From: Monosporascus cannonballus
Taxonomy: Eukaryota > Ascomycota > Sordariomycetes > Xylariales
Assembly (NCBI GenBank): GCA_004154925.1
Contig: QJNS01000215.1
Span: 62,001 to 126,000, forward strand
Direction: 5' to 3'
Length of the DNA: 64,000 nt
Positions 1-13,936 of the stretch are shown here, one piece after another (within the stretch, counting starts at the first letter, position 1; the number at the start of each line of letters is the position of its first letter). The notes below the pieces were generated by a model. The model ran no database searches and was not told the DNA's origin. It saw only the letters and a list, made by a program, of their open reading frames with translations. A program made the position numbers and the translations under genes.

Positions 1-725
1 TTATTAAGATCTAAAAAACGAAAATAAACTTGTGCCTAAATTAGAAAAATCTAAGGGTTACCTTTTTTATCGTAAAGTTCTAGCTTTTTGGGCTTTATAC
101 GGGCGAAAGAGGGTTAAGTATATGGCGTAACCCTAAATTATCGGACTTCTTTCTCCAGTTCCCGAATTCGAGCCTAAAGTTATTAAATAAGGGTTTTTTA
201 AATGCTGGTTAATATTTTAACAATATTGAATATTGCTCAAAGTTTAACGGTATTATTGAACAAAAGTTTGTAACGTATAACGAATTAAACGGTTTAACCA
301 ATTATTAAACTTTAAGTTAACGGGTTTATGTTAATAGGAATACCGTAAAAATCTAAGTAATAAATATAATAATCGTATTATATCTTTTAATACCGGAAAT
401 ACCTTATTGCAAACGATTAATATTACTAAATATTATAAACTAAAGTTATTTAAATTATGGAATTAATAAACATATATATCCTTAATTTTTTAATCTTGTC
501 GAACCTGGCTTTATAGGCTTTACGATCGATCCTATCAAATCTGGCTTTACAGGCTCTATAATCGATCCTGTCGAGCCTGGCTTTACAGGCTTTACGATCG
601 ATCCTATCGAGCCTGGCTCTACAGGCTCTACGATCGATCCTGTCGAGCCATCACGTGACTTGATCCACCTGGCTTAGTCGTTTGTGGCGACCGTTTCCGA
701 GGCCGCAGCCCGTTGGGTCATAACA
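1..725 (-). mobile_element. 5' end of a truncated Gypsy-type LTR element (element D)
   Basis: The stretch 276-725 matches the LTRs of element C (15156-15488 and 29212-29598) along most of its length and shares the same terminal sequence (ending CATAACA, from CATGACA). Positions 225-275 match the leader found just inside the right LTR of element C, so this is a 5' LTR of a minus-strand copy whose body runs left, out of the window. The sequence is heavily RIPped: G-to-A and C-to-T changes against the nearly clean copy at 29212-29598, and no gag frame survives. A 36-bp minisatellite sits inside the LTR. The family assignment rests on element C, whose reverse transcriptase remnant is recognisable. 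Confidence 0.75.
501..648. repeat. 36-bp minisatellite inside LTR D (about 4 units)
   Basis: Four head-to-tail units of about 36 bp, each with the core CCTGGCTTTACAGGCT followed by GATCGATCCT, with scattered C/T and G/A differences. The same spot in the LTRs of element C carries an unrelated 35-bp unit, so this part of the LTR seems to be replaced repeatedly. Confidence 0.85.
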
Positions 726-3700
726 TATATTGTATTAAATACGTTTTTAAATATTAAATTTTAAATTAAAATGCCTAATTATTATATTTAAATAAAACTT
801 TTATTCTTATAAACCAAATTATAATATAATATTATATTCATTTATATGTTAATAATATATTTAAAACGTTAATTTATTATATTTCGGCTTAATTCTTAAT
901 AATAAAAATAATATTATATTAATTAGCGTCATAGTTCTTTTTCTTATCGTTTTTTAAAAATATAAATAATTCGGAATTATTATTATTAATACCGGTAAAG
1001 GGTGAATCTTAAGCTTTATCCGAATATTAGCTTAGTAATTGTTTTGACTGGCCTTTATATATAGCCTTAAGGCGGCGTAAATTTTCCGTTCGTTTAATAA
1101 GATACGCCTTATTTTGCTCTTATTTTGTTTTTTTAGCTATTTTTCCCGGATTCGGATTTATTGAATTTTTGATTTTTGTTTTCGTTATGTACGAGTTTTC
1201 GTAGGTTCTGCGGATGAATAAAGCCCGGGGATAAGGCTGCCGTATTCGGAGAAACCTAATAAATTAACACTCCTTATTATTTTAATTATATAGTAAATAA
1301 GTTTTATTTTTTTGATTATTAAAATAACGCATTTATTATAAACATAATGTAAAATAATAATTATTAACGATTAATACGTAAATTAATACGTATATTATTA
1401 AGAAGGATGTATTAACAAAAAATGTAAGAAAAATAATATTAAGTATTTTTTAAAAAAAGATTTTAATAATTAATTACTGGAATCGGATACGCGTTCCGCC
1501 AGATAAACCTTAGGTAATTTCGCGTATATAACGTGAAAATAAGGCTTAAAGTACTTATTATCGAGCTTTTACCGTTTGGGTCTTTTGATCGTGTCGGTTA
1601 TATCCGTAAGAGTTTTTTTAGTTGTCGACTTGGTTTTGTTTTTGCCCTTAACCGTGCCTTTGTCTTTGGATAAGTATTTACCTTCGACGTTTTTGGCTTG
1701 CGAAATTACGCGCGATTTTAAAATAAAATTAATATATTAATTAATACCCGAAATAATACGTTAATTAATATAAGTATTAATTTACGAATTTGTACGTACG
1801 CTGTAACGAAATAATTACTTATTATATTTAAAAAGTCATATTAAAATCCAAATTAAGTAATTAAAATTAACGAAAAGATATAATTATACCAAAATACAAC
1901 TACGCAAAAATTTACAGTATGTTATATATGGTATGGGCAAAACGAAATAATAAGATTGCGATATCTTAGATAATCTATTTATACACTTCCTTTTTTCAAA
2001 AAACGTTATTTTTAATATAAAAGTTTAATATGCGCGTATTACAAAATATATAATAAATAATATTTGAAAATTGAAAAACTTAAATTTAGAATAAATTTAA
2101 TATTATAAAAAAGAATAAAAACAAAATTACAAAAGCTAAGATATTAATAATATTTTAAAATGGAATAAATGAAAATAATTAAAATAAAATAAAAATTAAA
2201 TTATATACCAAAAATTATAAATACGAATATATTATAACGAATTAAATTAAATTATCTGCATCATTTAATAATGTACAAATTAATTGGTAATACGCTTATT
2301 TTTTGTTAATATACATTTCCGAACGAATTACGATAATTCTTTTAGGACTTTTGTAAATTTTTTTTCCGTACTCTTGCCGATCCAGTTATAACGTTTCTAG
2401 TTTTCGTTTGCTTTCTAGCGTCTGAATTAGCTAAAGGTGTTAATGGACCAGGTTCCTATTATACGATAATTTTATCGTAAATTTATTGCCTTAATAAAAA
2501 ACTAATTGTATTTGGCGTTATTCCGCTATCGATTTGAAGTACAGCCGTTTGAGAAACGGGTTGGAAATTGTTGATTTCGTTTATAACGAAAATAGGATAA
2601 GTAACGTTCAAACCTTATTTTTTCGAAAATCTTATATAGAAAGTTTTTTCGATTTCTTTTTGCCGACGTTCCGTAATTTAGATAAGCTTGTTACTTTCGA
2701 TATAATCGTACCAAATATTAGGTAATAAATTCTTTTACGTATTTCGAAGGTGGAATATAATAAAGAGGTTAGTTCGGAATATAACGCACCCTAGTTCGGA
2801 ACGGTTATATAAATTAATTAACCTAGCTTAATTTTACGTTCATTTTATTAATACGACAGGAACCTGAATATAGAGGTAATTACGAGCGAATACGGCCACC
2901 TTAAAGAAAGATATTCTTATTTTATGCCAAAATGCCAAAATATTTTAGTTAGGGGGTAAATTTACGTATTAATTAACGTATTAATTCCCGTATAGAAAAT
3001 TTATATAACTTACGTATTTCTAGATAATAGTCGACGATTTGTTCCTAGGGCTAATTGTTATAGAGATTTAATAAGTTCGAAAAATACGTTATTAAATATT
3101 AACAAAAATATTACTAGAAAAGAAAAATAAGATAATACGAGAAAATAACACCAGTTCAGAAAATTGTAATATTTTCGGTTATAATTTTCGATAAGTTTCG
3201 ATTAGTACGCTATCGAAAAGGTAATTTCGTTACGTTATTTTCATACTTTTCGTAATAAGACTTATAAGTACGTTTAAAGTAGCGAATTACTTTATCGTAA
3301 AAAGAAATCGTTTGTGGACGATTAGCCCAAAAACGTTATTTACTTGTTAAAATAAAATTGTATTTTCGATTCCGATAAAGAATATAAAAGCATAACGAAA
3401 ATAAAATAATATTCGTTATTCTTAAAAGTTTTATCGATATAAATCCGATAGAACTTAAAGTAATTTTAAACGGTTCGAAATAATTTTTCAAGGTAGAGTT
3501 ATGAGGTATTAGTAAAAATTCGATTTTGTAGATAAATTTCGTACTTGCGAAAATGCCATTTTATAGTTTTAAACCTTATAAAAATTAATTATAATTCGGA
3601 TTTTTCGAAAGGCTAAAAAGCTTGTTAATAAGAAAAACGGTTTGTAAATGTCGATCAAGTAATCGATAATATCGTAGATAATATCCGTAATTTCGAAACC

Positions 3701-3899
3701 AATTATCTTTTCGCAATATATATAATTTTCGATAGTAGGTCTTAATCGACAGGCTCGGACAAATATATATACTACGGAGCTTTAACGAATTTTTAAGTTT
3801 CGAATAGCCTGTAATAGTTTTTTTTTTAGATATTTAAGATACCTTTTTTATTAAAAAAAAGTAACCTGTACGCGCCTAAACCGTTACTGGCGTTCGGTA
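726..3899. other. AT-rich RIPped stretch with no intact gene
   Basis: Nearly all frames are closed by TAA/TAG and TpA is in large excess. The only coding-like relic I see is on the minus strand around 1480-1705: a lysine-rich reading (ending ...GKNKTKSTTKKTLTDITD... and, past one stop, ...KLDNKYFKPYFHVIYAK) that is open over several tens of codons. Its family is unknown. Short tandem ATTAATACG-type motifs occur near 1366-1402, 1738-1790 and 2962-2995. Confidence 0.6.
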
Positions 3900-5560
3900 C
3901 TAAGATTAAAATATGTCGCAAATTATTTGATTTAAATTAGCCAAAGAATTAATACGAAAATTAGTACGAAAATTAGTACGACGTTATTAACGAAATAATA
4001 AAGGTTAACGTACCCTTGTTACGACATAATTAGCTGTATCGAATTTGATCTGCTTGATTTTGGCTGTTTTCTTTTCGTCCTTTTTCATTTTTAAGCCCGC
4101 CTAATTTTCTGTATTTACGCTATCTATAACTTTTAAACGATTAAAAAACGCATATAGATATTCTATAAGGAATACGAAAAACAATGGAAGTAATTCGCCC
4201 TCTTTATTTATTTATATTTTTGCTCATCTTTTTTTATGTATTTCTTAAAATGTTTTATGACGAAATTCGTTCTGCTATCCGTTATTATAACCTGGACTTT
4301 TATATAGAATCCGTATTTTTTTAACGTTTTGTATAACGTTCGAATATTCGACTTTTTTTTATTTTTATATAGATGGATGTTAATTAGGACGTATTTAAAT
4401 ATCTAGTGTTTGTTAATAAAATAAACATATACACCTTGGAAAACCTATGTTAAGCTAAAGGAAATCCAAATATCGGTAATTACCGAAACGTAAGATTCGG
4501 GAGGAAAATCTTATAACTTCGACCGTACGATTTTATTTACGTATTTTTCGTATTTATGCTTAAACGTACAGATATTTGAAAAATTATAAACAAGGTATAC
4601 ATGCCGGACCCAATTAATAAAATTCGGATTTTCGATAACATTAAAAATGAGTACAAATTAACCGTTATTTTAATTATACAATAATTATTTCGTAATAAAA
4701 TTCCGATAACGTTAAGCGGATATTATTAAACTTTAATTAGTACTATAATTAATACGATCAATAACGCATACTAAAAAATCATATTTACAGTAAAGCTTAT
4801 GGCGGTTTAACGTTCCTTATATTAGGTTAATTTTTTTCGCATCATTTATTACTTATATAATTTGTTAATAAAATAATACTATAATTATTTTTATTTAATT
4901 TCGGATATATTCGGGTTTTACAATAAAATTAACAAATTATTATTAGTTAATATATTTTTAAGATTATGTTATAAAATCAGCTTTGCTAATATTAAGACCT
5001 TTAATTAAAAACGAAAATTCTATAAAAAAGTGCTTCGTTTATACCGTTATCGAAAACAGTTTTTTCTTAAAATTACACCCGCCGCATAAACCACATCTTG
5101 AATATTTCGGCGTTTTCCGTTATGTAAACATAATATACTGGAATACCAAATCGTAAAAATAGTTCGAATGTTTTTTGTGCGTTATCCTAGGACCGTAAGC
5201 GAGACCCTAATTAGACTGGAGATTTAATTCCTCCTTTGGCATATTTATTGCGTAATTCGTCGTTATCCGATTCGTCAAAATCTTTTTCACTCCCATAATT
5301 AAATTCGTTTCTTAATTTCTCGTTATTTTCCTTTTCGCAATCTGTTTCGTCGAATACGTAATTATCTCCAAATCCGTTTCCGTCCTCGATATTAGGTTAT
5401 TTTTCAAATTTAAGTTCGCCTTTATTTTCGCTTTCGTTTTTGTCCTTATCGTATAAGGTATTCCTAAATTCCCGTAGTTAATTTTTTATTTTGACAGCTT
5501 TTTCAATAAGTTTCGACTCATATTTTTTTTTTCGTTAATTGTAATGTGGCTAAAGAAATT
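3900..5560 (-). mobile_element. Decayed hAT-superfamily DNA transposase
   Basis: Reading the minus strand of about 4240-4500 gives, with two stops, the ordered hAT landmarks: SVITDIWIS (family D-x-W-T-S), then VYVYFINKH (family hFID-D), then a stretch in the place of the HTG-N-I block, then KVQVIITDSRTNF (family TTDNASNN). Higher coordinates (about 5225-5400) read as an acidic spacer (VFDETDCEKEN...), usual upstream of the catalytic core in fungal hAT proteins. Many codons are altered in the RIP direction, so the element is dead. I could not find the terminal inverted repeats or an 8-bp target duplication, so the limits are approximate. Known family features: ribonuclease-H-like transposase with a C-terminal dimerisation domain, which I do not see. 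Confidence 0.6.
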
Positions 5561-6632
5561 AATAAAAAACTGTAATATTTTATAATATCAAGTTCGAATA
5601 ATATTTAACTATGTTACAAATTATGTTATTAAACATAACCGTATATAATTAATATTTTAAAAACAGAAAATTAATACGTTAAAAATAAAAGGATAAATAG
5701 GTTTAAGATAAAAATTAATACGGGAGAAAATTTAAAAATAAACTTTAAATAAATTATATACGTAAAATATTATAACGGGATTATTTATTATCCGAATTAT
5801 TTATTAGGCGTTCATTTTATTCCGGACCTTTCGGATAAATTTTGAAAGTTTGCTATTATTCCTTTCTTGAACTTTTCTACGTCTTGTATAACCAAAATGC
5901 TTTCTCTAATAAATAAAGCTATGCCTCTATTACGTCGCGTATTAGATAATATTATAAGAGAAACTCTAATTAATTATAATAATATACGGTTTAATCGTTT
6001 TACAAAGTTATCCGTTATTTTCATTATTATTATTATTATTACGATTATTAGCAATAATAGTCCTATTCCTTTTAAAAACGAAATTATTATTCCGAGAATT
6101 GGAATAATAAAAGCGATCAAATTATCTTCATAATAACCGCTGACTGTAATTCGAACGATAAAAGCAACTAGATTATCTCGACAGCAACCGTCGATTACTT
6201 TTATTAGGTAAGGGCAAATTCCGAAACAAAATGTTCGCAGTTGCCAGATACAAAAAAAAGGGCTAGAACATAGGTTCAGTATCGTCGCTTTAAACTAGGG
6301 AATAAGTTATAGATTATAGGATTAATATATTAATTAATACGATTTTAATATTAAAAGGCTATAGCTTTATATAAGATTAAACGGTTTCAGAAATTATATA
6401 CCCTGTTAATCTTATAGCATTTTTTAAGCTTGTAATCCAGAAGATCTTATTTAATGTGAGATTAGGAAACGATTTTAGGATTTAGCGATCCGCTTTAGCA
6501 ATATTATAAAAAACGACAGAAAATAAATTGGTTACGTTATTTACCAACAATAACTTTTGTGCGATTTATGCTAAAAAAGGTATTATTTATTTGAAGAATT
6601 TCCGTTTGGTTAAACAAATTTGTAAGCATATA
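5561..6632. other. AT-rich RIPped stretch, no gene seen
   Basis: Short open frames (for example 5867-6133) consist of low-complexity Ile/Asn runs, as expected from AT-rich DNA, and have no recognisable domain. Confidence 0.6.
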
Positions 6633-6637
6633 GGTTT

Positions 6638-6844
6638 TGTAAAAATACAGCCTTTATAAGGATAAGACTGGTAGCCGACCAGCCACCGATCAGCCACCGA
6701 CTTACTTACTAGTATAAATCCACTATCTGACAGTTAATGGGAAACGCCAGATAAAAATAACCTAATATATTCACTTGTTGGAATATGTTTTGCAACTGGT
6801 CGGAAATCACCTTATTTTAATTTACAGTTATCTATTATCTTATA
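6638..6844 (+). repeat. 5' LTR of element A
   Basis: 207 bp, starting TGTAAAAATACAGCC and ending ATCTTATA; aligns base for base with 13725-13931 apart from C/T and G/A changes. The preceding bases GGTTT are the target duplication. Confidence 0.92.
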
Positions 6845-9800
6845 ATTTTTCTATTTTACTATAAAGAATAACGTAATAACTACCAGAAACAAAGTTTACC
6901 GATTACAAAACGAATCTAGGTTACCAGTTGAAAAAACCGCCAATCGAAACCTAATCGATAATTTATCGATTACGATACGGAAATAGGCGAAAAAGCGTAT
7001 AACGAAACCTTAACGAACAAAAAATTATGATTTCCGAGATTCCGAATCACTTTACATATTTAATAAGGATACGTCCCCATAACCGTTAATTAAACGGTCG
7101 GAAAACGGACGTAATATACCAACCGCCTTCTAAAGTTTAAAATAAAAAAAGTTTAAATGTTTTAATAATAATTAAATTTTTAAAATTATTTAATAATAAA
7201 ACGAATAATATTCGGAATTATTTTAATAATTAGCTGAATTATAAATAATAACATTAGTTAAAAAATAAAGTTTTATAAATTAATCATAATATTATTATAA
7301 ATACCTGAGAGCGATATACGAATATTGTATTATAATTTTCCGAATTTTTTAAAACGTATATTAATTAAAACATCAAGGCAAAATAGTTTTATTTATATTT
7401 AATAGGCTATAAGTTATATAAACGTTTTGATTACGAACTTTTTAATAATTATACCGTATTATATTCAATTATTTTAATTGCGAAAAAAATTAAAAATAAA
7501 AGGTTTATAGACTTTTACTAAGAACAATTACCCAAATTTTAACTTTTTAATAACGAATATAAGAAATAATTTATGAAATTACGATAATAATCCGATTAAT
7601 TGCTGTTAAACGTTTCAGCGTAATAAAGGCTTTTAATTTTTAAAACAAAATTTATAAACGACTTTAATCCTAAAAGCTATCGAAATAATAAACGTTTTAT
7701 TTTTGATTACTTTTACAAATTAATACCAAGGTTACGAAATACATTATTACGGAAAAGGAGTTAAGTTAAAACAAATTAATAATATAGCAAATAAAGCAAA
7801 ACGTTACCAAAACATTTAAAACGTTTAAAAAAGGGCAAAGGAAAACCGATTTTTTTCTCCAAAAGTATTAATAAATATAAATAATCTTACTTTAATACTT
7901 TCGAAAAAAAAATTCGAGAGTAAATTAAAAATGCTACGTAAGAATAATGGGAACTATGAGCGTTTTTATATTCGAAAAATAAATAATTACCAATTTAATT
8001 CCGATTAGAATAATTTTACCTAACTTAATATTTTTAATTTTATTCAAAGTTTATTTAAGTGTTATAACTATAAGAAATTAAATTATAAAAACATAAATTA
8101 TAAACACAAAAAAGATACGAAAACCTTGCTATCCTAGCCATCCAGAAATCGACCTTTAAAGGTTATACTGAACGTTATAATGTATAACGATAAATCAAAT
8201 TAATCCCTAGACGTAAACCCAAAAAAGGAGTCGGAATAACCGTATACGTTCAATTTATTTCGGCTAATAACTATAGGACGGTCGGAATAAAGCCACCTTT
8301 TAAAAAGGATTAATTAAAATAAATACGAGAAATATAATATTATAAATAAATATAAATGCCGGAGCATAAGTAAATATTATAAGCAAACAATTAGCAAAGA
8401 AACTTAACCTTTAATTAATTTTCGTAAATATTCTAGGTTTTATTAGCGCTAACGATACATATATTAAGTAGTATAAGGCTTACGAAATTCATATTAGTAT
8501 AACAGATAATAACGAGAACGAACGAAAATTTAAATAAATTTATTTTATAATACGCCGTAATCGAAAAACGCCTTTTTTTTGTTATCTAGACCAGAAATAG
8601 GCAAATTAAGCGCTTTATTGGACATAGTTATATGTTAATAATTATATGAATTATTAAAAAAGGTCGACGGATAGAAAATCTCAAATCTAGTGATTTTCGA
8701 TAAGTAAATTTATATTATTAGTATGGTAAGTTTAATTAACAAATTAAATATTTCAGAACTTGGAAAATAATAAAAATAAAGAATAATTAACTTTTTGATA
8801 TACCTGAAAGCCTTCCGGCAAATATATTTTGAAAAAGTACTAAAACTATTTCTTTCATTACTAAGGACAAAATATGTAATAAATTTAATCTTAAGAAAAA
8901 CTTCTTTATTTGGCCCAATTTACCCTATTTCGAAGGCGTAACGGAAAGTATTCGAAAAATATATTCGAAAAAATCTGAAAATAAAACAGATATATTACTT
9001 AAAAGCGGACGTAAAAATGTCAGTATTATTCGTACTTAAGAAAGATAATAATTTCCGATTATACCTCGATTATAAGAGGTTAAATCGGATAACGATAAAT
9101 CCCGATATCTTTTACTCTTAATTTCAAACGTAATAAATCGCTTAAGATTAATTAAAGTATTTTCGAAAATTATTTTTAAAAATATTTATTACCGTATTAG
9201 GATTAAAAAGGTCGATAAATAAAAACCTTTTTTCGAACGTAATAAGAATAATTTAAATATACGGTTATATTATTTGCCCTTCTTATCCTGTCGATTACGT
9301 TTTAAATCTATATATATAAAATATTCACTAAATTAATTAATAATATATATATAAGATACCTATATAATATAATTTTTTATTCCGATAATCAAAAAAACAT
9401 ACGAAATATTTCTAATTAATTTACCAACGGCGATTATAATATTAATTATTTATGAAAATATTTAACTATAAAATGTTTTGAAAAAGAATTTAAAATTTAT
9501 AATTAATACCGACGGTTTGGAATAAACCGCTAACGGGTTAATACTTTCGAAATATAACGAAAGCTAAAATTAATTTATAATATCCAAATATTCTTAGAAT
9601 TCGCAAACCTTGATCGGATATATATCGCCCTTTATTCGCGTATTATTAAACTCATTATTAGATTTTTAACAAAGCCGTAAAATAAAGATAAAATAATAGA
9701 ATTTTGGTAACCCGAAAAAGTTAAAAAAACATTTCGAAATTTAAAAAATACCTTTTAATCGACGATTATTTTCCGACATTAAAATAACATTAAAAATATT

Positions 9801-12800
9801 AGGGTTAAAATAAACGCCTTAGTAAAAATTATACTAAAGATATTTTTTATAAAAATACAAAAAGTATTAACGCTTAAGTATATATTGGTTGCGATAATTA
9901 AATTTAAACAAAAAGCAATAATTTATAAGGCAATGAAAATTATTAGTAATTATTCAAAGTATAAAAGCTTAACGATAATATTTTAAAGATATGGAAAAAA
10001 ATTTCTTAATACTTATTAATTATATAACGCTAAAGGACATAATAAAGGCGTTAATACGTAATTTTAGAAAAGGATTAGCTCAATAGATTTACCGTTTTCC
10101 GTAATTTGATTTTAAAATTTAATACTAACCGAATACCGCCAACTCGACAAATAAGTTATTTAAACGCTCGGATTATATATTAAGAAAAATCGCGTATAAA
10201 AACGTAATTCTAGTATTATTTAAGAAATTCGGATTTACGAATAATATGCCGAAAAACGTACGAAAAACGGTCAGAAATATATAACGCAACTTAAAGCATT
10301 ATAAAAATGTAAAGAGCTTTATAAACATAACGCAAAATTCGTTCGTTATAAAATATTTATATAAATTTTAAATAACGGAAATTCAAATAATTATCATCCG
10401 CGTAAAAAAACCGGAAAATCTTCGTTATACGATCGCAAAAGAGTTTCGAAAAAGAAAAAAAAATAAAAAATTATATGTCTGCCAAATTTATCGTTTATAA
10501 ATAATAATCTAAATACGAATTATAACGGTAATACGATTAACAGTTAAATAACGACAACCACAAATTACGACCGTATTATAATCGGATTTCGAAAAGTTTA
10601 AAAATAACGATATTAATATTAAGGTTATTATTTATAATTAATATATTTTATATTTCTTAACGAAGAAGCTAGCCTAAAACGAAATGGTATTTTAGCCGAA
10701 AATTTCCCGACAATTTTACGATTAGATTTAGGGCTTATAAATTAAGAACTCAAATATTATAAAGCTGATACGGATAGCTGGACGTTAAGCCGGAATAAAA
10801 GGAAGATATTTTCTAAACCTAATTAAAATCGTATATTATCGGGTTAAATTCGTAATTCCGTTTTAAGGCGCTTTACGGAAATAATTAATTATTTAATACT
10901 ATAATAATCCAAAGATAAAATATATAGGATATATCCGTATACTAAAGCTAATAGCTAGAAGATTTTATTAGAAAAATATGACGAACGATATCCGAAAATA
11001 TATTAAGTAATGTTTAAGCTGCTAGGATACGATAAAGTTACGCTATAAGCCATACGAACAGTTATAACTCTTATTATTATTTAAATAACTTTTTTAAAGA
11101 AACTTCGTTAAACTTTATTATAAGGCTTCTTAAATGTCTAGACCTTGACGAACTGGAATATAACGTTATCCTAATAATCATTAACTATTTTACGAAACTG
11201 AATTTGTTTATTTTTACCATTAAAATTTTAGCCGTAATTAAATTAACCCGATTATTTTACGATAAGGTAAAATACAAATTCTATATATCGGCTAAACCTA
11301 TTAATGATAAAGATAAATTATTAATAAATTAAATTTAGGCGAAATTTTATAAGAAATAAAAAAGAAACTGGCAAAAATTAATTATTTTTTACTTATAAAT
11401 TAATAAATAAACGAAATATATTTATTAAATTTTGGAATATTATTTTTGTAATTACGTTAATAAATATTAAAATATTAGATAAATTTATTACGAAATACGG
11501 AATTCGTATATAACAATATTTAAAATAGGTTTACCGGCCGTTTTCTATTTAAAGCTTTATATGGATATTATTTAAAGATATTAAAATACCTTTTATAAAG
11601 GTTTAAAGGATAAGTACAAAAAGTTAAAAAATGTTTCGAAAAAAACAATTATTTATTAAGCAATATAAAAAACGTAAAACAATAACGGTAAGTTATAAAA
11701 ATATTATAATTAATATTATACCTTTATAAAACTTTAATTAAAGTAATAAATAAATTTATTAATCAGAAATTTTAAATTTAAAAACAAAAAGTTTATGTTT
11801 ATTTATATTCGAGTTAAGATCAAAAAACGAAGAAGTTTTTAAGCGTACAAAATAATTCTTTTTACTAAATACTAATAAATAAATAATATATTTCCAATAT
11901 CCTTATTAAAACCGTAACATAATTAGGAACCGGTCAACGTTTAGATAATGTTACCGGACCTGATAAAAAATAGAAAAAATAAGTAATAAAGGATATCGTC
12001 CGCTATCGAAACAATCCGAGGTAATGCGAATATCTAATTAAATAAAAAAGCTGGTCCGCCAAATATAATACGTAAAAACCCCGAAAACATTTCGAATACG
12101 GATTTAAGATATTATAACGTTAAAAGAAAAAGTTTAAATACGCATATAAGAAATAAAACGATATAAAAACCGCAAAATAATAACAGCCCGATCGGAAATT
12201 AATCGCCTAACAATTACAGAATTATAAAATATAATTTCAAATAAAATTAAAATATTAACGTTGAAATATTACTTAATTATATAATTGTCCTTAAACTTTT
12301 CGCGAATAATTATTTTATCGTATATCGGTCGAAATCCGATAAATAATGCAGGAAAAATCGAACTTTTATTCCGAAAACAAAGTTTCGTATTTAATTATTA
12401 AGTTTTGCGTTAATTAATCCTTAATAAATATATTAAAGAAATTAGTACAAAAATATCGGAAAATAATTAGAAAACATATAATACTAAACAGCGAATATAC
12501 TTATTAAATTTGCTAGATGTAAAAACTAAAAAAGAAAATTAAAAACGCTCTATTTCTTACTAAAAATAAAGCTTAAATAACCGGAATACAGTTTATTATT
12601 AATCGAAAATAAAGCGCCGTTTTTAAAATGTTTAACGTATTTAAGCTTAATAATAACCTTATTAAATAAAGGGGTTTTTTAATTATGATTATTAATAAGT
12701 ATTAGAATCTTACTAAAACGTCGGAAAAAGGGCGAAAGATATTTGTAAACGGAAAACGTAACGGCATAACGGCCTTTACAAATTGCTTTATTTATAAGAG

Positions 12801-13724
12801 TATTTTAAAATTATATTTAATCGGAAAGTAGTTACGAAATAATAAGAAAAAAATCGAAATATTTATAAAAAAAACTTAAATTTACAAATTTATAAAAGAG
12901 GGTTAAAATTAACTTTTCGCAGTTACAACGGACGACCGATTACAATTACGTCGGAACGTTCGTATTAGATATCTGTAATACGAACCTTTTCGGATTCGTC
13001 GATTAACTCCTAATTATCGATACCGAATTAAAAAACCGTTTAAACGGTATTTTTAAAAATAATTAAAATTTAAACGGAAATTAAATAATAATATTAATAA
13101 TATTAAAAATAATTATTTACCGTACCAAAACTCTTATAATAATAATTAGTTATAATATAATTTAGGGCGCCCAGAATTTTAATATAAATCGTATAGTAAT
13201 TAAAATAACATTGTATTACATAAATGTAATATAGTTTATTATTACCCGTAATACGATTTATATATATTTTACTGTCGGCATCGAAAAAATAACGTTAAAA
13301 AACCTCAATTATTATTAATACTAATATATTATTTTTCGTAAAATTTCTCACGAAACAGAAATATAACGAACGAAAAAAAACAGACATTATACGCAAAATA
13401 ACCGGAAATATTAAAATAAAAATAAAGAAAAATGGGAAACCGAACGGAACGCTTGCGCAAAAGAAATGCAAATATAAACGTAAAAGAAAAGAAATAAATA
13501 AAATAAGGTTAAAAAACGAAATATAATAAGAAACTGAGCGGAATATATTTAATTACGTAATATAATACGTATTCATTATTACGGTAATTACTTATAATAT
13601 AATATAATTTACGTATTTACAACGAGAAATTATCGGTAAATATATATACTTGAACCTGTAAAACGAATTATATTAAATTAATAAAAATGTTGTTAAAAAT
13701 TCATAACTAAAAGAAAAGAATAAT

Positions 13725-13931
13725 TAAAAGAATACAGCCCTTATAAAAATAAGGCTGGTAACCGACCAGCTACCGATTAGCCACCGACCTACTTATTAAT
13801 ATAAATCCACCATCTGGCAGCTAGTGGGAAACGCCAGATGGAAATAACCTAATACATTCACTTCTTAGAATACGTTCTGCAACTGGTCGGAGATCACCTT
13901 ACTCTAGCTTACAGCTGTTCATTATCTTACA
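13725..13931 (+). repeat. 3' LTR of element A
   Basis: 207 bp, less mutated than the 5' copy in its second half (for example CTGCAACTGGTCGGAGATCACC is kept). It ends TTACA and is followed by the target duplication GGTTT. Confidence 0.92.
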
Positions 13932-13936
13932 GGTTT

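Larger units (their letters stand above)
6638..13931 (+). mobile_element. Ty3/Gypsy LTR retrotransposon, RIP-inactivated (element A)
   Basis: Two 207-bp LTRs (6638-6844, 13725-13931) begin TG/TA, end in CTTACA or its RIPped form, and are bracketed by a perfect 5-bp target duplication GGTTT (6633-6637 and 13932-13936). Plus-strand order of remnants is gag zinc knuckle (8060-8101), then reverse transcriptase (about 9010-9110 reading LFVLKKDNNFRLYLDYKRLNRITI, in pieces, and about 9355-9385 reading LYNIIFYSD for the YLDDILIYSD block), then RNase H/integrase. This gag-RT order and spacing is Ty3/Gypsy. Length, 7294 bp, matches element B after its own insert is removed (7219 bp), and the two are colinear. 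Stops and Cys/His-to-Tyr changes throughout show it cannot be active. Confidence 0.92.

Noticed and set aside
5867..6133. 88-codon frame rich in Ile and Asn
   Set aside because: Composition is what RIPped AT-rich DNA gives by chance; no domain, no splice signals.
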